The position numbers and the translations under genes were made by a program. From contig NZ_JAQYWB010000030.1 in NCBI RefSeq assembly GCF_030145185.1, forward strand, positions 1 to 64,000: a DNA stretch of 64,000 nucleotides. The letters run 5' to 3'. The DNA comes from Desulfoluna sp. (GTDB lineage Bacteria > Desulfobacterota > Desulfobacteria > Desulfobacterales > Desulfolunaceae). A model generated the notes under the pieces. That model did not search any database. It saw nothing but the letters and a program-made list of their open reading frames with translations, and was not told the origin of the DNA. Shown in pieces: positions 53,717 to 63,168 of this stretch (position 1 is its first letter; the number at the start of each line of letters is the position of its first letter).

Positions 53717-55774
53717 TTAGTGTTCTAACTCCTCAGAAATCTTTTCAAGAACTTTTTTGGCAATATCACCGGGAACTTCATCGTAATGAGAAAAATTCCG
53801 GACGAAGGTCCCACGACCGCCGGTCATGGAGTTGAGGTCAGGGGCATAGGTGAGAATTTCAGCCATGGGTACATGGGCATTGATCACCTGATATTTGCCT
53901 TCGCTTTCCATACCAAGCACGCGGCCACGGCGTGAGTTTAAATCCCCCATAACGTCCCCGGTAAAATCATCGGGGATAATCACTGAAACGTTCATCACCG
54001 GTTCCAGTAGAACACCGCCAGACTCTTCACTCGCTTTTTTAAAGGCAGCGGAGCCGGCCATCTTAAAGGCCATCTCCGAAGAGTCCACCGCATGGAATGA
54101 ACCGTAGTCCAGAGTCACCTTAAAGTCAACGCAAGGGAACCCTGCAAGCCCCCCCTTGACGGAGGATTCTTTGATGCCTTTTTCCACGGCGGGGATGTAC
54201 GTTTTGGGAATGACGCCACCGACGATGGCATCCACAAATTCAAAGCCGCCGCCCCGAGGCTGAGGTTCCAGAACAATCCAGCAGTCTCCATACTGACCAT
54301 GACCCCCGGTTTGTTTCTTGTGCTTGCCCTGGACACGGACCTTCTTGCGAACGGTTTCACGGTAAGGCACTTTGGGTGACTTAATCACCACCTCAAGATT
54401 AAATTTTCTTTTTAGTTTTTCAATGGTGGCTTCCACGTGAACCATCCCCATCCCATTGAGGAGAATTTCTTTGGTTTCGGCCACACGGTCAAGCCCTAGC
54501 GAAGGATCTTCCTCCTGGAGTCGGGACAGGGAGGAGAAGACCTTGTCTTCGTCCCCCTGTTTGGCGGCCTCCACGGCAAAGGAGATGACAGCAGCGATGG
54601 GCTCTGTGGGTGTAAGGACCAGTTTTCTACTTTCGTCGCACAGGGTCACACCGGTGTAGGTCTCTTTCAGCTTAGCCACAGCAACGATGGCGCCAGCCTC
54701 GGCATAATCAATGGGCTTCTGATCTTTCCCGGCAAGATAAAGGAGCTGGGAGTAACGCTCTTTGCTGTCTTTGGAGGTATTGTAGAGAGAGCCGTCTTTG
54801 CCGAGGGATCCGGAGACGATTTTAATCAGGGAGAGTCGTCCCGCATAGGGATCCACGATGGTCTTAAACACATAACCGGAAAAGGGGGCGTTCACATCAA
54901 CGGGGACTTCTTCCCCATCGGTTGTCAAAAATGGCGCGTGTTCCAGGGGGCTGGGCAAGGCGTCCACGATAAAATCTGCCAGAAGGGTAATCCCTAAATT
55001 GGCGGTGGCAGAGCCGCAGAGGACCGGCATGAACTGTCGCGATTTGATCCCGTTTTTCAACGCTGCGATCAACTCATCGTCCTTAATCTCATCCCCTTCA
55101 AGATAGCGTTCAAGCAGCTCATCATCGGCTTCGGCGATGTTTTCAATGAGCTCTGCGCGTTCGGATTCCACCTCGTCGGCCATACCTGCCGGGATATCCT
55201 TGGGCACGGGTTTGCCATCGGAAAAACCGTAGGCCTTCAGGGTGATCAGATCCACCACACCCTGGAACGCCTCTTTTTCTCCGATGGGGAGCTGGACGAG
55301 GATGGGTTTGGGATCGAGGGAATTCACGGCGCTGTTAAAGGCTTGTCTGAAATTGGCGCGCTCGTGATCAAGTTTGTTGATGAAGCCCATGGCAGGGATG
55401 TTGTTGTCTTTGGCAAAAAGTGCGGATTGTTCGGTGCGAATATCGGCTCCGGTGCAGGCATCGATAACGATGACGACAGCGTCAGCAGCAGGCATGCAGG
55501 TTTTGGTGTCAGAAAAGAAGTTTTTGTCACCCGGGGTGTCGATGAGGCTGATAATGTGCTTTTTCCAGTCGTATTGGAAAAAGGAGCTACTGAGAGATGC
55601 GGTTCGACGCTGTTCCTCTTCAGAGTAGTCCATAACGGTGTTGCCTTCTTCCACGCGGCCGAGTCGGGTGGTCGCGCCGGAATTGAAAATCAAAGCCTCG
55701 GCAAGGGACGTCTTGCCTGCACCTCCATGGGCTGCCAGGGCAACGTTTCGCAGATTATCAGAAGATAACTTCAT
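53717..55774 (-). CDS. EF-G-like translational GTPase (paralogue type)
   Basis: A 685-residue protein with all five EF-G domains. G1 is AHGGAGKT (15-22) rather than AHVDAGKT, and G4 is NKLD at 133-136. G3 is DTPGD (79-83), where the catalytic His of DTPGH in EF-G is replaced by Asp. This marks it as an EF-G2-type paralogue, possibly slower in GTP hydrolysis or specialised in ribosome release; the function is inferred. GAGGAGG precedes the ATG. There is no rpsL/rpsG/tuf context, unlike a main fusA gene. Confidence 0.85.
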   Translation of the reverse strand: MKLSSDNLRNVALAAHGGAGKTSLAEALIFNSGATTRLGRVEEGNTVMDYSEEEQRRTASLSSSFFQYDWKKHIISLIDTPGDKNFFSDTKTCMPAADAVVIVIDACTGADIRTEQSALFAKDNNIPAMGFINKLDHERANFRQAFNSAVNSLDPKPILVQLPIGEKEAFQGVVDLITLKAYGFSDGKPVPKDIPAGMADEVESERAELIENIAEADDELLERYLEGDEIKDDELIAALKNGIKSRQFMPVLCGSATANLGITLLADFIVDALPSPLEHAPFLTTDGEEVPVDVNAPFSGYVFKTIVDPYAGRLSLIKIVSGSLGKDGSLYNTSKDSKERYSQLLYLAGKDQKPIDYAEAGAIVAVAKLKETYTGVTLCDESRKLVLTPTEPIAAVISFAVEAAKQGDEDKVFSSLSRLQEEDPSLGLDRVAETKEILLNGMGMVHVEATIEKLKRKFNLEVVIKSPKVPYRETVRKKVRVQGKHKKQTGGHGQYGDCWIVLEPQPRGGGFEFVDAIVGGVIPKTYIPAVEKGIKESSVKGGLAGFPCVDFKVTLDYGSFHAVDSSEMAFKMAGSAAFKKASEESGGVLLEPVMNVSVIIPDDFTGDVMGDLNSRRGRVLGMESEGKYQVINAHVPMAEILTYAPDLNSMTGGRGTFVRNFSHYDEVPGDIAKKVLEKISEELEH

Positions 55775-55908
55775 TAAACAACCTCCTCAATATGTGATGA
55801 TTCGATCCTGTACCTATGTGACGGTCTCTTCTCCTGAATTACATGTTTTGCCTCTCGAGAGTTCACCCTGGATCCGTGTGAGCGTCCAAGGTCAATCGAG
55901 TGCTCCTG

Positions 55909-55943
55909 CAACGCCTGAGGGGATTCACCCTGTTCAGGCGTTG
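55909..55943. repeat. 10-bp perfect inverted repeat
   Basis: CAACGCCTGA (55909-55918) and TCAGGCGTTG (55934-55943) are separated by 15 bases, between the EF-G paralogue start and the tlyA end. There is no T run on either side, so it is not a standard terminator; it could be an operator for the EF-G gene or an RNA stem at the end of the tlyA transcript. Confidence 0.45.
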
Positions 55944-55987
55944 TCTATATAATACCCTTATGAACTTTGGTATATATACCAACCTCG

Positions 55988-56728
55988 TCAGTATTTCAAA
56001 GAGATAATGAACTCACGATTGCCTTTGGGACCCAGGATGGGGGAGGGAATGACCGCTTCCTTTTTCAGTCCAATTCCCTGAAAAAAAAGGCTCAAACTGT
56101 CAATCACTTCCGTGTGCTGGGCCGGGTCCTTGACGACCCCACCTTTGCCCACCTGCCCCTTTGCTACCTCAAATTGAGGCTTAATCAATGCGAGAATTCT
56201 TCCCTCTTTTTTGAGAAAATTAAGGGCTGCCGGTATAACCAGCTTCAATGAGATAAAAGAGGTATCAATGGTCACCAGATCCACACGCTCCGGCACCTGC
56301 TCATCTGTGAGGTAACGGATATTGGTGCGTTCAAGTACCACAACCCTCGGATCCTTTCTCAGGGACCAGGCCAACTGGCCATATCCCACGTCTACGGCAT
56401 AGACTTTATCGGCCCCATGTTGAAGCAGGCAATCCGTAAAGCCCCCTGTAGAAGCCCCGATGTCAAGACATACATCATGCTCAATATCTATTTCAAGGGT
56501 TTTCAAGGCTTCCTCAAGTTTCAACGCCCCGCGGCTGACATAAGGAAAGTCGTGCACTTTGACATGAATCTCTGCGCTTGTCAGTACACGGGTGCCTGCC
56601 TTGGTGACAGGTGTCCGGTTTACCAGCACTTTTCCTGCCAGAATCAAGGCCTGGGCTCTCTGGCAGTTCTCCACCAACCCCTTCTCAAGAAGGAGTTGAT
56701 CTATTCTCATTTTTACATCTTCACTCAA
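55988..56728 (-). CDS. tlyA: TlyA family rRNA 2'-O-methyltransferase
   Basis: A 246-residue protein with an S4 RNA-binding domain (about residues 7-65, MRIDQLLLEKGLVENCQRAQ) and an FtsJ-type methyltransferase domain (CLDIGASTGGFTDCLLQHGA at about 87-106). TlyA methylates 16S and/or 23S rRNA. It starts with TTG at 56728 preceded by AAGGA; an ATG at 56710 is the alternative. It lies 22 bases after dxs and is the last gene of the xseA-xseB-ispA-dxs-tlyA run. Confidence 0.92.
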   Translation of the reverse strand: MSEDVKMRIDQLLLEKGLVENCQRAQALILAGKVLVNRTPVTKAGTRVLTSAEIHVKVHDFPYVSRGALKLEEALKTLEIDIEHDVCLDIGASTGGFTDCLLQHGADKVYAVDVGYGQLAWSLRKDPRVVVLERTNIRYLTDEQVPERVDLVTIDTSFISLKLVIPAALNFLKKEGRILALIKPQFEVAKGQVGKGGVVKDPAQHTEVIDSLSLFFQGIGLKKEAVIPSPILGPKGNREFIISLKY

Positions 56729-56750
56729 AGGTTTTCCTTATCCTTTCCTG

Positions 56751-58670
56751 TTATTGGCCGTCACTGGCCAAAGGGGTGACGTTCTCCGTTTGCCCCAGCA
56801 CACGGTAAGACGCCTCCATAACACCTTCCACTGAAATTCCCTGTCGACGACACACGAGATCTCTGGCCCCATGCTCTACAAATCGATCTTCAATTCCGAC
56901 ACGAGCCGTTGCGATATTAAAAAGTCCTTCGTCGGAAAACAGCTCCAGGACGGCACTGCCGAATCCTCCGGCTTTCATGTGCTCTTCGACCGTTACCACG
57001 TGGGTTGTTTTACCGGCCCAGGTGAGGATCAGGTCCCGGTCCAGGGGTTTGACAAAGCGCGCGTTGATCACCGCGGCCTCAATCCCTTTTTGCGCCAGAC
57101 GTTCCGCCGCTTCCATGCAGAGGGACAGGGTGGTGCCGATGGAGAGCAGCAGGAGATCCTTACCTTCCCGTTCGAGGGATCCTTTTCCTATGGGAAGGGC
57201 GGGAGCGGCCTCGTCAACGTGGACTCCCCGGGCGGCACCCCGAGGGTAGCGCAGAGCGATGGGGCCGTCGTGTTCCAGGGCGGTCTTCATCATACGCCGG
57301 AGTTCATTTTCATCCGCCGGTGCCATGATCACCATGTTGGGCAGAGGCCTCAAGTAGGCCAGGTCAAAAAGGCCATGGTGTGTGGGGCCATCTTCGCCCA
57401 CGATGCCGCCACGGTCTACGGCAAAAATTACAGGAAGCCTGTCGAGACAGACATCATGAAGGATTTGATCGTAGGCTCGCTGCAGAAAGGTGGAGTAAAT
57501 CGCCACCACCGGCTTCAACCCCTCGGTGGCTACACCGGCTGCAAAGGTCACCCCATGCTGTTCGGCGATGCCCACATCAAAAAAGCGATCAGGGAAGCGC
57601 CTGGCAAACTCCGTAAGGCCTGTGCCTTCGGGCATGGCAGCCGTCACGGCCACAATACGCTTGTCCATTTCGGCAAACTCAACCATGCTTTTGCCGAAGA
57701 CGTCGGTGTATGATGGGATTTTCGCCTTGGCTTTCATGCTGTGCCCCGTCTCTTTTTCAAAGGCGCCGACGCCATGAAAGTAGACGGGATTGGCCTCAGC
57801 CGGAGCGTATCCCTTGCCCTTCTTGCTCATCACATGAAGAAGCACCGGCTTGTTCAGCTTTTTGATGTTTTCAAGAATATCGATGAGGTGCTCGAGGTTA
57901 TGTCCGTCAATAGGCCCAAAATATTCGAATTTAAAGGCCTCAAAGAGCATGCCAGGGGTAACGAAGGCCTTGAACGACTCCTCGGTTTTTTTGGCAAACT
58001 GATAAATATCATCGCCCACTTTGGGTAAGGCTTTCACTGCCTTTTTAAATTCACTCTTGAGATCTTGAAGGTACTTGGCCGAAAAGGTCCGGCTTAAAAA
58101 AGAGGAGAGGGCGCCCACGTTTTTGGCAATAGACATCTCGTTGTCGTTTAAAATCACCAGATGATTTCGACTCGAGGGGCCAGACTGGTTGAGTCCTTCG
58201 TAGGCAATGCCCCCGGTGAGACTGCCGTCGCCGATGATGGAGATGATTTTACCGGCTTCCCCTTTGATGTCCCGGGCGCAACACATGCCGTAGCCGGCAG
58301 AGACGGACGTGCTGCTGTGGCCGGTGGTAAAGGCGTCATAGGGGCTCTCTCTTACCTTGGGAAACCCCGACAGCCCTCCGAGGGTTCGAAGGGTGGGGAA
58401 GGCGTCTCGCCTTCCGGTGAGAAGTTTATGGGCGTATGCCTGGTGCCCCACATCCCAAATCACCTTGTCAAACGGCACATCAAAGACATAATGCACCGCG
58501 ATGGTCAGCTCCACGACCCCAAGGCTGGAAGCCAGGTGCCCGCCATTTTTAGAGACCACATCCACAATATTGTCCCGAATCTCCCGGGCAAGTTGAGGAA
58601 GCTGGTTTCTGTCCAGTTTCCTGAGGTCTGCCGGAGAATCGATCTGATCTAAAAGTGTCATCACCATCAC
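56751..58670 (-). CDS. dxs: 1-deoxy-D-xylulose-5-phosphate synthase
   Basis: A 639-residue thiamine-diphosphate enzyme, the first step of the MEP pathway. GGHLASSLGVVELTIAVHYV is the N-terminal signature, GDGSLTGGIAYEGLN binds the cofactor, and DRGGIVGEDGPTHHG lies in the transketolase pyrimidine domain. The C-terminal domain is complete. A start at residue 4 (MTLLDQI) is possible. It lies 62 bases after ispA in the same operon; the prenyl synthase made upstream uses products of this pathway. Confidence 0.96.
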   Translation of the reverse strand: MMVMTLLDQIDSPADLRKLDRNQLPQLAREIRDNIVDVVSKNGGHLASSLGVVELTIAVHYVFDVPFDKVIWDVGHQAYAHKLLTGRRDAFPTLRTLGGLSGFPKVRESPYDAFTTGHSSTSVSAGYGMCCARDIKGEAGKIISIIGDGSLTGGIAYEGLNQSGPSSRNHLVILNDNEMSIAKNVGALSSFLSRTFSAKYLQDLKSEFKKAVKALPKVGDDIYQFAKKTEESFKAFVTPGMLFEAFKFEYFGPIDGHNLEHLIDILENIKKLNKPVLLHVMSKKGKGYAPAEANPVYFHGVGAFEKETGHSMKAKAKIPSYTDVFGKSMVEFAEMDKRIVAVTAAMPEGTGLTEFARRFPDRFFDVGIAEQHGVTFAAGVATEGLKPVVAIYSTFLQRAYDQILHDVCLDRLPVIFAVDRGGIVGEDGPTHHGLFDLAYLRPLPNMVIMAPADENELRRMMKTALEHDGPIALRYPRGAARGVHVDEAAPALPIGKGSLEREGKDLLLLSIGTTLSLCMEAAERLAQKGIEAAVINARFVKPLDRDLILTWAGKTTHVVTVEEHMKAGGFGSAVLELFSDEGLFNIATARVGIEDRFVEHGARDLVCRRQGISVEGVMEASYRVLGQTENVTPLASDGQ

Positions 58671-58732
58671 CTGTATGGTTATTCCCCACCCAGGGTGAGG
58701 AAATAGAGTTCGTTTAAGGCCCCTCGGTGGGG

Positions 58733-59626
58733 TCAGCGTTGACGCTGGATAACGTAAAGGGCCAATGATTTCAAGGGCTCGGCCCTCTCTCCAAAATCGT
58801 TTAGGGCATTCAGCGCATCTTTTACCAGGTCGGCCGCGTAAGCCTTGGATTCGGCGAGTCCCATAAGGGACGGGTAGGTGGCTTTATCATGCTCTGCGTC
58901 TGTGCCCACGCCCTTGCCCATAAGCGCCGGATCGCCTTCCACATTCAGAATGTCATCAGCCACCTGAAAGGCGAGACCAATTTTATCCGCATAGGATTTC
59001 AAGGCTGCCCGCTGGGTTGGGGTGGCACCGCCCAGAACGGCACCGGCCTCGACAGAGGCACAAATCAAGGCGCCGGTCTTCAGTCCGTGAAGTGCACGCA
59101 GCGCAGAAAGATCCAAGACCTTTCCCTCGGCCTCGATATCGCGCATCTGTCCTTCAATCATGCCAAAGGATCCGGAGGCTTTGGCTATCATGCGGATGAC
59201 GTCAAGGGCAAGGTCCGCTGGAAAGGTGTCTTCCATGGACAACAGATGAAAAGCAGAGGTCAAAAGGGCATCACCTGCCAAAACGGCCGTCGCTTCGTCA
59301 AAGGCTTTGTGACAGGTCAGACGGCCTCGTCTGAAATCATCATCGTCCATGGCGGGCAGATCATCATGCACCAGGGAGTAGGTGTGAATCATCTCCAAGG
59401 CACAAGCCGCCTTCAAGACGGAGTCCGGCTGACCGCCCACAGCTTCGCAGGCTGCCATACAGAGAATGGGTCGAAGTCGCTTGCCACCGGCCATAAGTGA
59501 ATATTCCATGGCCTGGCCAACACGGCCGTCAACAGGAGGGGTTGACACATTCAGAGACTCTTGAAGAGCGTTCTCCACGATGTGTCGCCGCGCGTGAAGA
59601 TATCCATCCAGTGCGAAGGCACTCAT
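58733..59626 (-). CDS. ispA: polyprenyl (farnesyl/geranylgeranyl) diphosphate synthase
   Basis: A 297-residue trans-prenyltransferase. The first Asp-rich motif is DDLPAMD at 88-94, and the second is DDILNVEGD in FQVADDILN. The two-residue insert in the first motif and the absence of an aromatic pair before it are typical of bacterial FPP synthases, but chain length cannot be fixed from sequence. The start overlaps the xseB stop by ATGA. Confidence 0.93.
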   Translation of the reverse strand: MSAFALDGYLHARRHIVENALQESLNVSTPPVDGRVGQAMEYSLMAGGKRLRPILCMAACEAVGGQPDSVLKAACALEMIHTYSLVHDDLPAMDDDDFRRGRLTCHKAFDEATAVLAGDALLTSAFHLLSMEDTFPADLALDVIRMIAKASGSFGMIEGQMRDIEAEGKVLDLSALRALHGLKTGALICASVEAGAVLGGATPTQRAALKSYADKIGLAFQVADDILNVEGDPALMGKGVGTDAEHDKATYPSLMGLAESKAYAADLVKDALNALNDFGERAEPLKSLALYVIQRQR

Positions 59627-59865
59627 TCGGCGCCCCGCTGATCCAAAGGCTCAAAGGGGGCATCTTCCAGGCCTTCCTCGGTTTCACCTGTCAGAATCCG
59701 TACCCGGGTCTCCGCTTCATCCAGGGTCTCGGAACAGGTTTTTGAGAGTTTCACCCCCTCCTCAAAACGCTTCATGGCCTTGTCCAGAGGAAGATCCCCC
59801 GACTCAAGCTCTTCAACAATGGCCTCCAGCTGAGCCACCGCCTCCTCAAATTTCTTTTTTGCCAT
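59623..59865 (-). CDS. xseB: exodeoxyribonuclease VII small subunit
   Basis: An 80-residue helical subunit with the family pattern FEEAVAQLEAIVEELESGDL followed by PLDKAMKRFEEGVKL. It binds XseA to form the single-strand exonuclease. The reading frame is open to 59883. The second of two ATGs (59865) has AAGGA at the better spacing. It overlaps xseA upstream by 20 bases and ispA downstream by 4, so all three are translationally coupled. Confidence 0.93.
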   Translation of the reverse strand: MAKKKFEEAVAQLEAIVEELESGDLPLDKAMKRFEEGVKLSKTCSETLDEAETRVRILTGETEEGLEDAPFEPLDQRGAE

Positions 59866-61192
59866 CATCTTTCCTTTCAACAACGGCCGTTAACTTGCCG
59901 TCTGCGAGAACCACATCCAGTAAAGACCCGATTTCCACCTGGGACGTCCGGGTAATCACTCCACCGCTTTTTACATCGCGCACAATGCTGTAACCCCGGT
60001 CCAGAACCAGCTGGGGGCTCAACGCTTTAAGGTTTTGTTCCAGGCGGATAAGAGTCGCCCGTTTCTGGGCCTGCCCCTGTTTCATGGCAAACACAAGACG
60101 CCGCGTCAACCCGTCGGTCGCTTGCTGGCCCCGGGCCACGGCCAGCAGGGGAGACGTCTTGGATAATTGGGCAAATCGCCAGGCGAGAGTAGCCTGGTGG
60201 CCGCTCACCACGCGTTGTATGGCCCGTGCCATGCGCTGGGTGAGTTCATCAATCCGCAATCTGTGATCATATATTTTTTTTTGAGGGTCCACAAGTCGGC
60301 GGGATGTTGCATTCAGCCGCTGCCTGGATTCTTCGAGGCGTTGCCCGAGGGCCCGGATCAACCGGACCGTCAGCAGCGCCACATCCTCTTCGAGTCGTTT
60401 TTTCTCCGGAACCGCCAGAGAAGCCGCCGCCGTTGGCGTGGGAGCCCGCATATCCGCAGTGAAATCCGCGATGGTGTAGTCGGTCTCATGGCCCACGGCG
60501 CTGATGACCGGAAGCACCGACTGATGGATGGCCCGAGCCACTCGCTCACTGTTAAACGGGGCCAAATCCTCCAAAGATCCCCCCCCACGGGCCACGATGA
60601 TCAGATCAACAGCCATGTGGCGGTTCAGCAGGGCGAGGGCCGTCGCAATATCGCTGGAAGCCGGTTCTCCCTGAACCCTTGCCGGAACCACCAGAAGATC
60701 CACATTGGGGTACCGAAGGCGAAACACCGTGAGCATATCATGGACCACTGCGCCGGTCGGCGAGGTGACCAGCGCAATCCGCCTGGGAAAGCGGGGGAGG
60801 GGACGCTTGCCTTCGGGATCGAAGAGCCCCTCGTCTGCCAGTTTGCGTTTGAGCTGCTCGAAGGCAAGCTGAAGCGCTCCAGCCCCTTTGGGTTCCATGA
60901 ATTCGAAGATGACCTGATAGGTCCCACGGGGTTCATAAAGACTGACGCGCCCAAGGCCGGTGATGGTCTGGCCGTCTTCCAGCCGAAACTTTAGCCGGGA
61001 AGCCTGGCCACGAAAGATCACACCGCTGATCTGCGCATTTCGGTCCTTCAGCGTAAAATAACAGTGGCCGGATGATGGGATGCGGAGATTAGATATTTCG
61101 CCATAAATCCAGACATATGGAAATCGATTTTCAAGTAATCCCTTAATTTCTCGGGTCAAACTTGAAACCGAATAGATCTCTTTACGTTCCAT
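59846..61192 (-). CDS. xseA: exodeoxyribonuclease VII large subunit
   Basis: A 448-residue catalytic subunit. The N-terminal OB fold is at about residues 5-95 (YVWIYGEISNLRIPSSGHCYF). The nuclease domain contains TSPTGAVVHDML and VARGGGSLEDLAPFN. A coiled-coil region follows, ending with LDRGYSIVRD. It degrades single-stranded DNA to oligonucleotides. The ATG at 61192 (MERKEIYSV) fits the family; the frame is open to 61225. It heads the five-gene minus-strand operon. Confidence 0.95.
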   Translation of the reverse strand: MERKEIYSVSSLTREIKGLLENRFPYVWIYGEISNLRIPSSGHCYFTLKDRNAQISGVIFRGQASRLKFRLEDGQTITGLGRVSLYEPRGTYQVIFEFMEPKGAGALQLAFEQLKRKLADEGLFDPEGKRPLPRFPRRIALVTSPTGAVVHDMLTVFRLRYPNVDLLVVPARVQGEPASSDIATALALLNRHMAVDLIIVARGGGSLEDLAPFNSERVARAIHQSVLPVISAVGHETDYTIADFTADMRAPTPTAAASLAVPEKKRLEEDVALLTVRLIRALGQRLEESRQRLNATSRRLVDPQKKIYDHRLRIDELTQRMARAIQRVVSGHQATLAWRFAQLSKTSPLLAVARGQQATDGLTRRLVFAMKQGQAQKRATLIRLEQNLKALSPQLVLDRGYSIVRDVKSGGVITRTSQVEIGSLLDVVLADGKLTAVVERKDDGKKEI

Positions 61193-61668
61193 GATCTTCG
61201 GGTCTTTCCTGTGGGTTGTGTCCAAGGTTCGCCGGGCCTCTGGATCAGGCCAGGTTGCAGGGGAATTTCAATCACCGAGTCAGACAATCTAGCACAGTTA
61301 AAGGAGGGGTTCAACCAAAGAGCCCATTTTGCCTGTGCTGCCATGCGTCGGTCCGACGAAATGGGATGCCTCAAAAAACAGGAAAAAATTATTTATCGGC
61401 AGGAAATCCGGTCAATGACCTGTATAATCAGGCTCATACTAACAAACCACCTTTATTTCGATCTATTAATAACGTCTGATAATGAATATTATGTAAACTT
61501 TTTATTTTAGAATCAAGGAATGTGCCCTTGCAGGCAGATTCTCTCAGGCCACATGTTACATTGTATGGTTTGCCCCAATCCAACCCTTTGGGCCTGTGGC
61601 TTTAACGCGTCACCCCATCTTAGAAACGTCTGCACTGGCCTGAGCCTGTCCGTGGCTATAGAAAAACC
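61193..61668. other. intergenic region upstream of xseA
   Basis: About 475 bases, AT-rich between 61.38 and 61.52 kb, with no supported gene or clear hairpin. The xseA operon promoter should lie in its left part; I cannot assign it. Confidence 0.55.
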
Positions 61669-61938
61669 TCACCGCTCTCCCTCAATAAATTCCCTGACCA
61701 TCGGGGGAATATGGACGGTGTCCAGGTCCATCTGGGAAAGTGTTCGTCCCAGGATTCGATTCTTATCACGGAGTTTCTTCCGTTTATCCATAATAAAAAA
61801 AAGATCTCCGCGCACCAGACAGAGCCCACTTTGAACTCGAATGGACGTTGCCCTGAAGCTGTGCTCCTGATACGTGACGCCCAATTTTTCAATTATGAGC
61901 TTCAAATGATCAAATAATTCGGTCTGAGGCAGCTTCAT
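61669..61938 (-). CDS. small conserved-looking protein of unknown function
   Basis: An 89-residue soluble protein starting MKLPQTELFDHLKLIIEKLG, with a central strand region (SGLCLVRGDLFFIMDKRKK) and a helical end. Its composition and codon use look coding. A weak ribosome-binding region precedes the ATG. No motif or family is recognised. It is not in an operon with xseA: a 476-base gap separates them. Confidence 0.6.
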   Translation of the reverse strand: MKLPQTELFDHLKLIIEKLGVTYQEHSFRATSIRVQSGLCLVRGDLFFIMDKRKKLRDKNRILGRTLSQMDLDTVHIPPMVREFIEGER

Positions 61939-62339
61939 GGTCCATGCTTTTTTTTCGCCCCGACGTTTTTCGCTTCACATTGGGGCAGATTGTTTTAAAG
62001 GGTTCTCTATCTGGCATCCATCTATCTTTAAAACCGACAAAGGTCAAGCCCGTCCCATAAGCCACACCCCGGGATCGTGGCGAGGTTTTTTCTAAGGGCG
62101 ATCGTTAAATTTTTGTCATATTTTTGGGGCGACCACCCGGAATGGCACTATAAAAGGCCTCTCAAAACGATTCCCTTCGTTATTACAGGTTGAATTTGAG
62201 AATTCCTGTGTTATCTTTTTTGAGGTAGACCCGGTTGGCCTGGTATGTGTCTGTTATCTTTAAGGCCACATCGTTAAGGCTTACGCACCTTCGTATCATT
62301 CGTGCCGAGTCATCATCAACTTTTCAATTCGGAGGATCA
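61939..62339. other. divergent intergenic region before the Bax inhibitor-1 gene
   Basis: No gene is supported. An upstream open frame joins the next CDS but lacks a start signal. Promoters for both directions should be here; none is clear. Confidence 0.55.
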
Positions 62340-63041
62340 ATGCAGTCTTCAACTGTTCAAAATGTCCGTTCCCAGACAGCGGTAAACACCTTTCTTATGA
62401 GTGTCTACAACTGGATGGCTGTGGGACTTCTTCTTACCGCAAGCGTGGCCTGGTATGTGGCCAATTCCCAGACAATGCTGGAGCTTATCTTTGGCAACCG
62501 CATTGTCTTTTTTGGATTGATTATCGCTGAACTTGGGATGGTCATGGCGATCTCCGCCGGTATTCAGCGCATGAAGGCAAGCACCGCCACCCTGCTGTTT
62601 ATGCTCTACTCCGCAATGAACGGTGCCACCCTGGCCTCCATTTTTATCGTTTACACCCGTTCCTCCATCTTTTCCACTTTTGTGGTCTGTGCCGCCATGT
62701 TCGGCACCTGCAGTGTTTACGGGATGGTGACCAAAAAAGACCTGACGGGCGTTGGTAACTTCATGTTCATGGGCCTTATCGGCATCATCATCGCCACCGT
62801 GGTGAACATCTTCCTCCAGAGCTCCGGTATGGCGATGCTCATCTCGTATGTGGGCGTGGTTGTTTTCGTGGGCCTTACCGCTTACGACACTCAGAAAATC
62901 AAGGCCATGGCTCTGTCTCAACCGGGAGATCTGGACAGCGGTGCCCTGCGCAAAGGCGCCATTATGGGCGCCCTTACCCTCTATCTTGATTTCATCAACC
63001 TCTTCCTGATGCTCCTTCGTATCATGGGGAATCGCGATTAA
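62340..63041 (+). CDS. Bax inhibitor-1/YccA family membrane protein
   Basis: A 233-residue inner membrane protein with seven hydrophobic segments and family motifs VYNWMAVGLLLTASVAWYV, LYSAMNGATLASIF and AYDTQKIK. Related proteins bind to and are turned over by FtsH or act as calcium leak channels; the role here is not established. The ATG at 62340 follows GGAGGATCA; the longer frame from 62235 has no signal. A strong terminator follows. Confidence 0.9.
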   Translation: MQSSTVQNVRSQTAVNTFLMSVYNWMAVGLLLTASVAWYVANSQTMLELIFGNRIVFFGLIIAELGMVMAISAGIQRMKASTATLLFMLYSAMNGATLASIFIVYTRSSIFSTFVVCAAMFGTCSVYGMVTKKDLTGVGNFMFMGLIGIIIATVVNIFLQSSGMAMLISYVGVVVFVGLTAYDTQKIKAMALSQPGDLDSGALRKGAIMGALTLYLDFINLFLMLLRIMGNRD

Positions 63042-63073
63042 CCTCGCCCTGCCCTCACCTTTTTTAAAACAAA

Positions 63074-63112
63074 ACGGCCCGTGAACCTTATATTGGTTCA
63101 CGGGCCGTTTTT
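63074..63112. terminator. bidirectional intrinsic terminator
   Basis: A perfect 14-bp stem, ACGGCCCGTGAACC (63074-63087)/GGTTCACGGGCCGT (63095-63108), has T runs on both strands. It separates the convergent BI-1 and glmM genes. Confidence 0.93.
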
Positions 63113-63120
63113 GTTTAACG

Positions 63121-63166
63121 CATTCGCAAACCATCTTTCAAGGTGGCTCACCTTGCCGCCGGAGGC
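63121..63166 (+). repeat. dispersed repeat terminal block, third copy
   Basis: Matches 4291-4336 almost completely: CATTCGCAAACC, CTTTCAAGGTGGCTCACC, TTGCCGCCGGAGGC. It carries the AAGGTG-GCT-CACCTT hairpin and ends 2 bases before the glmM stop. Only the terminal block is present here, not the full 180-bp form. Confidence 0.7.
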
Positions 63167-63168
63167 AT

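Noticed and set aside
62235-62339. N-terminal extension of the Bax inhibitor-1 protein
   Set aside because: No ribosome-binding site is present and it is unlike the family. GGAGGATCA directly precedes the ATG at 62340.
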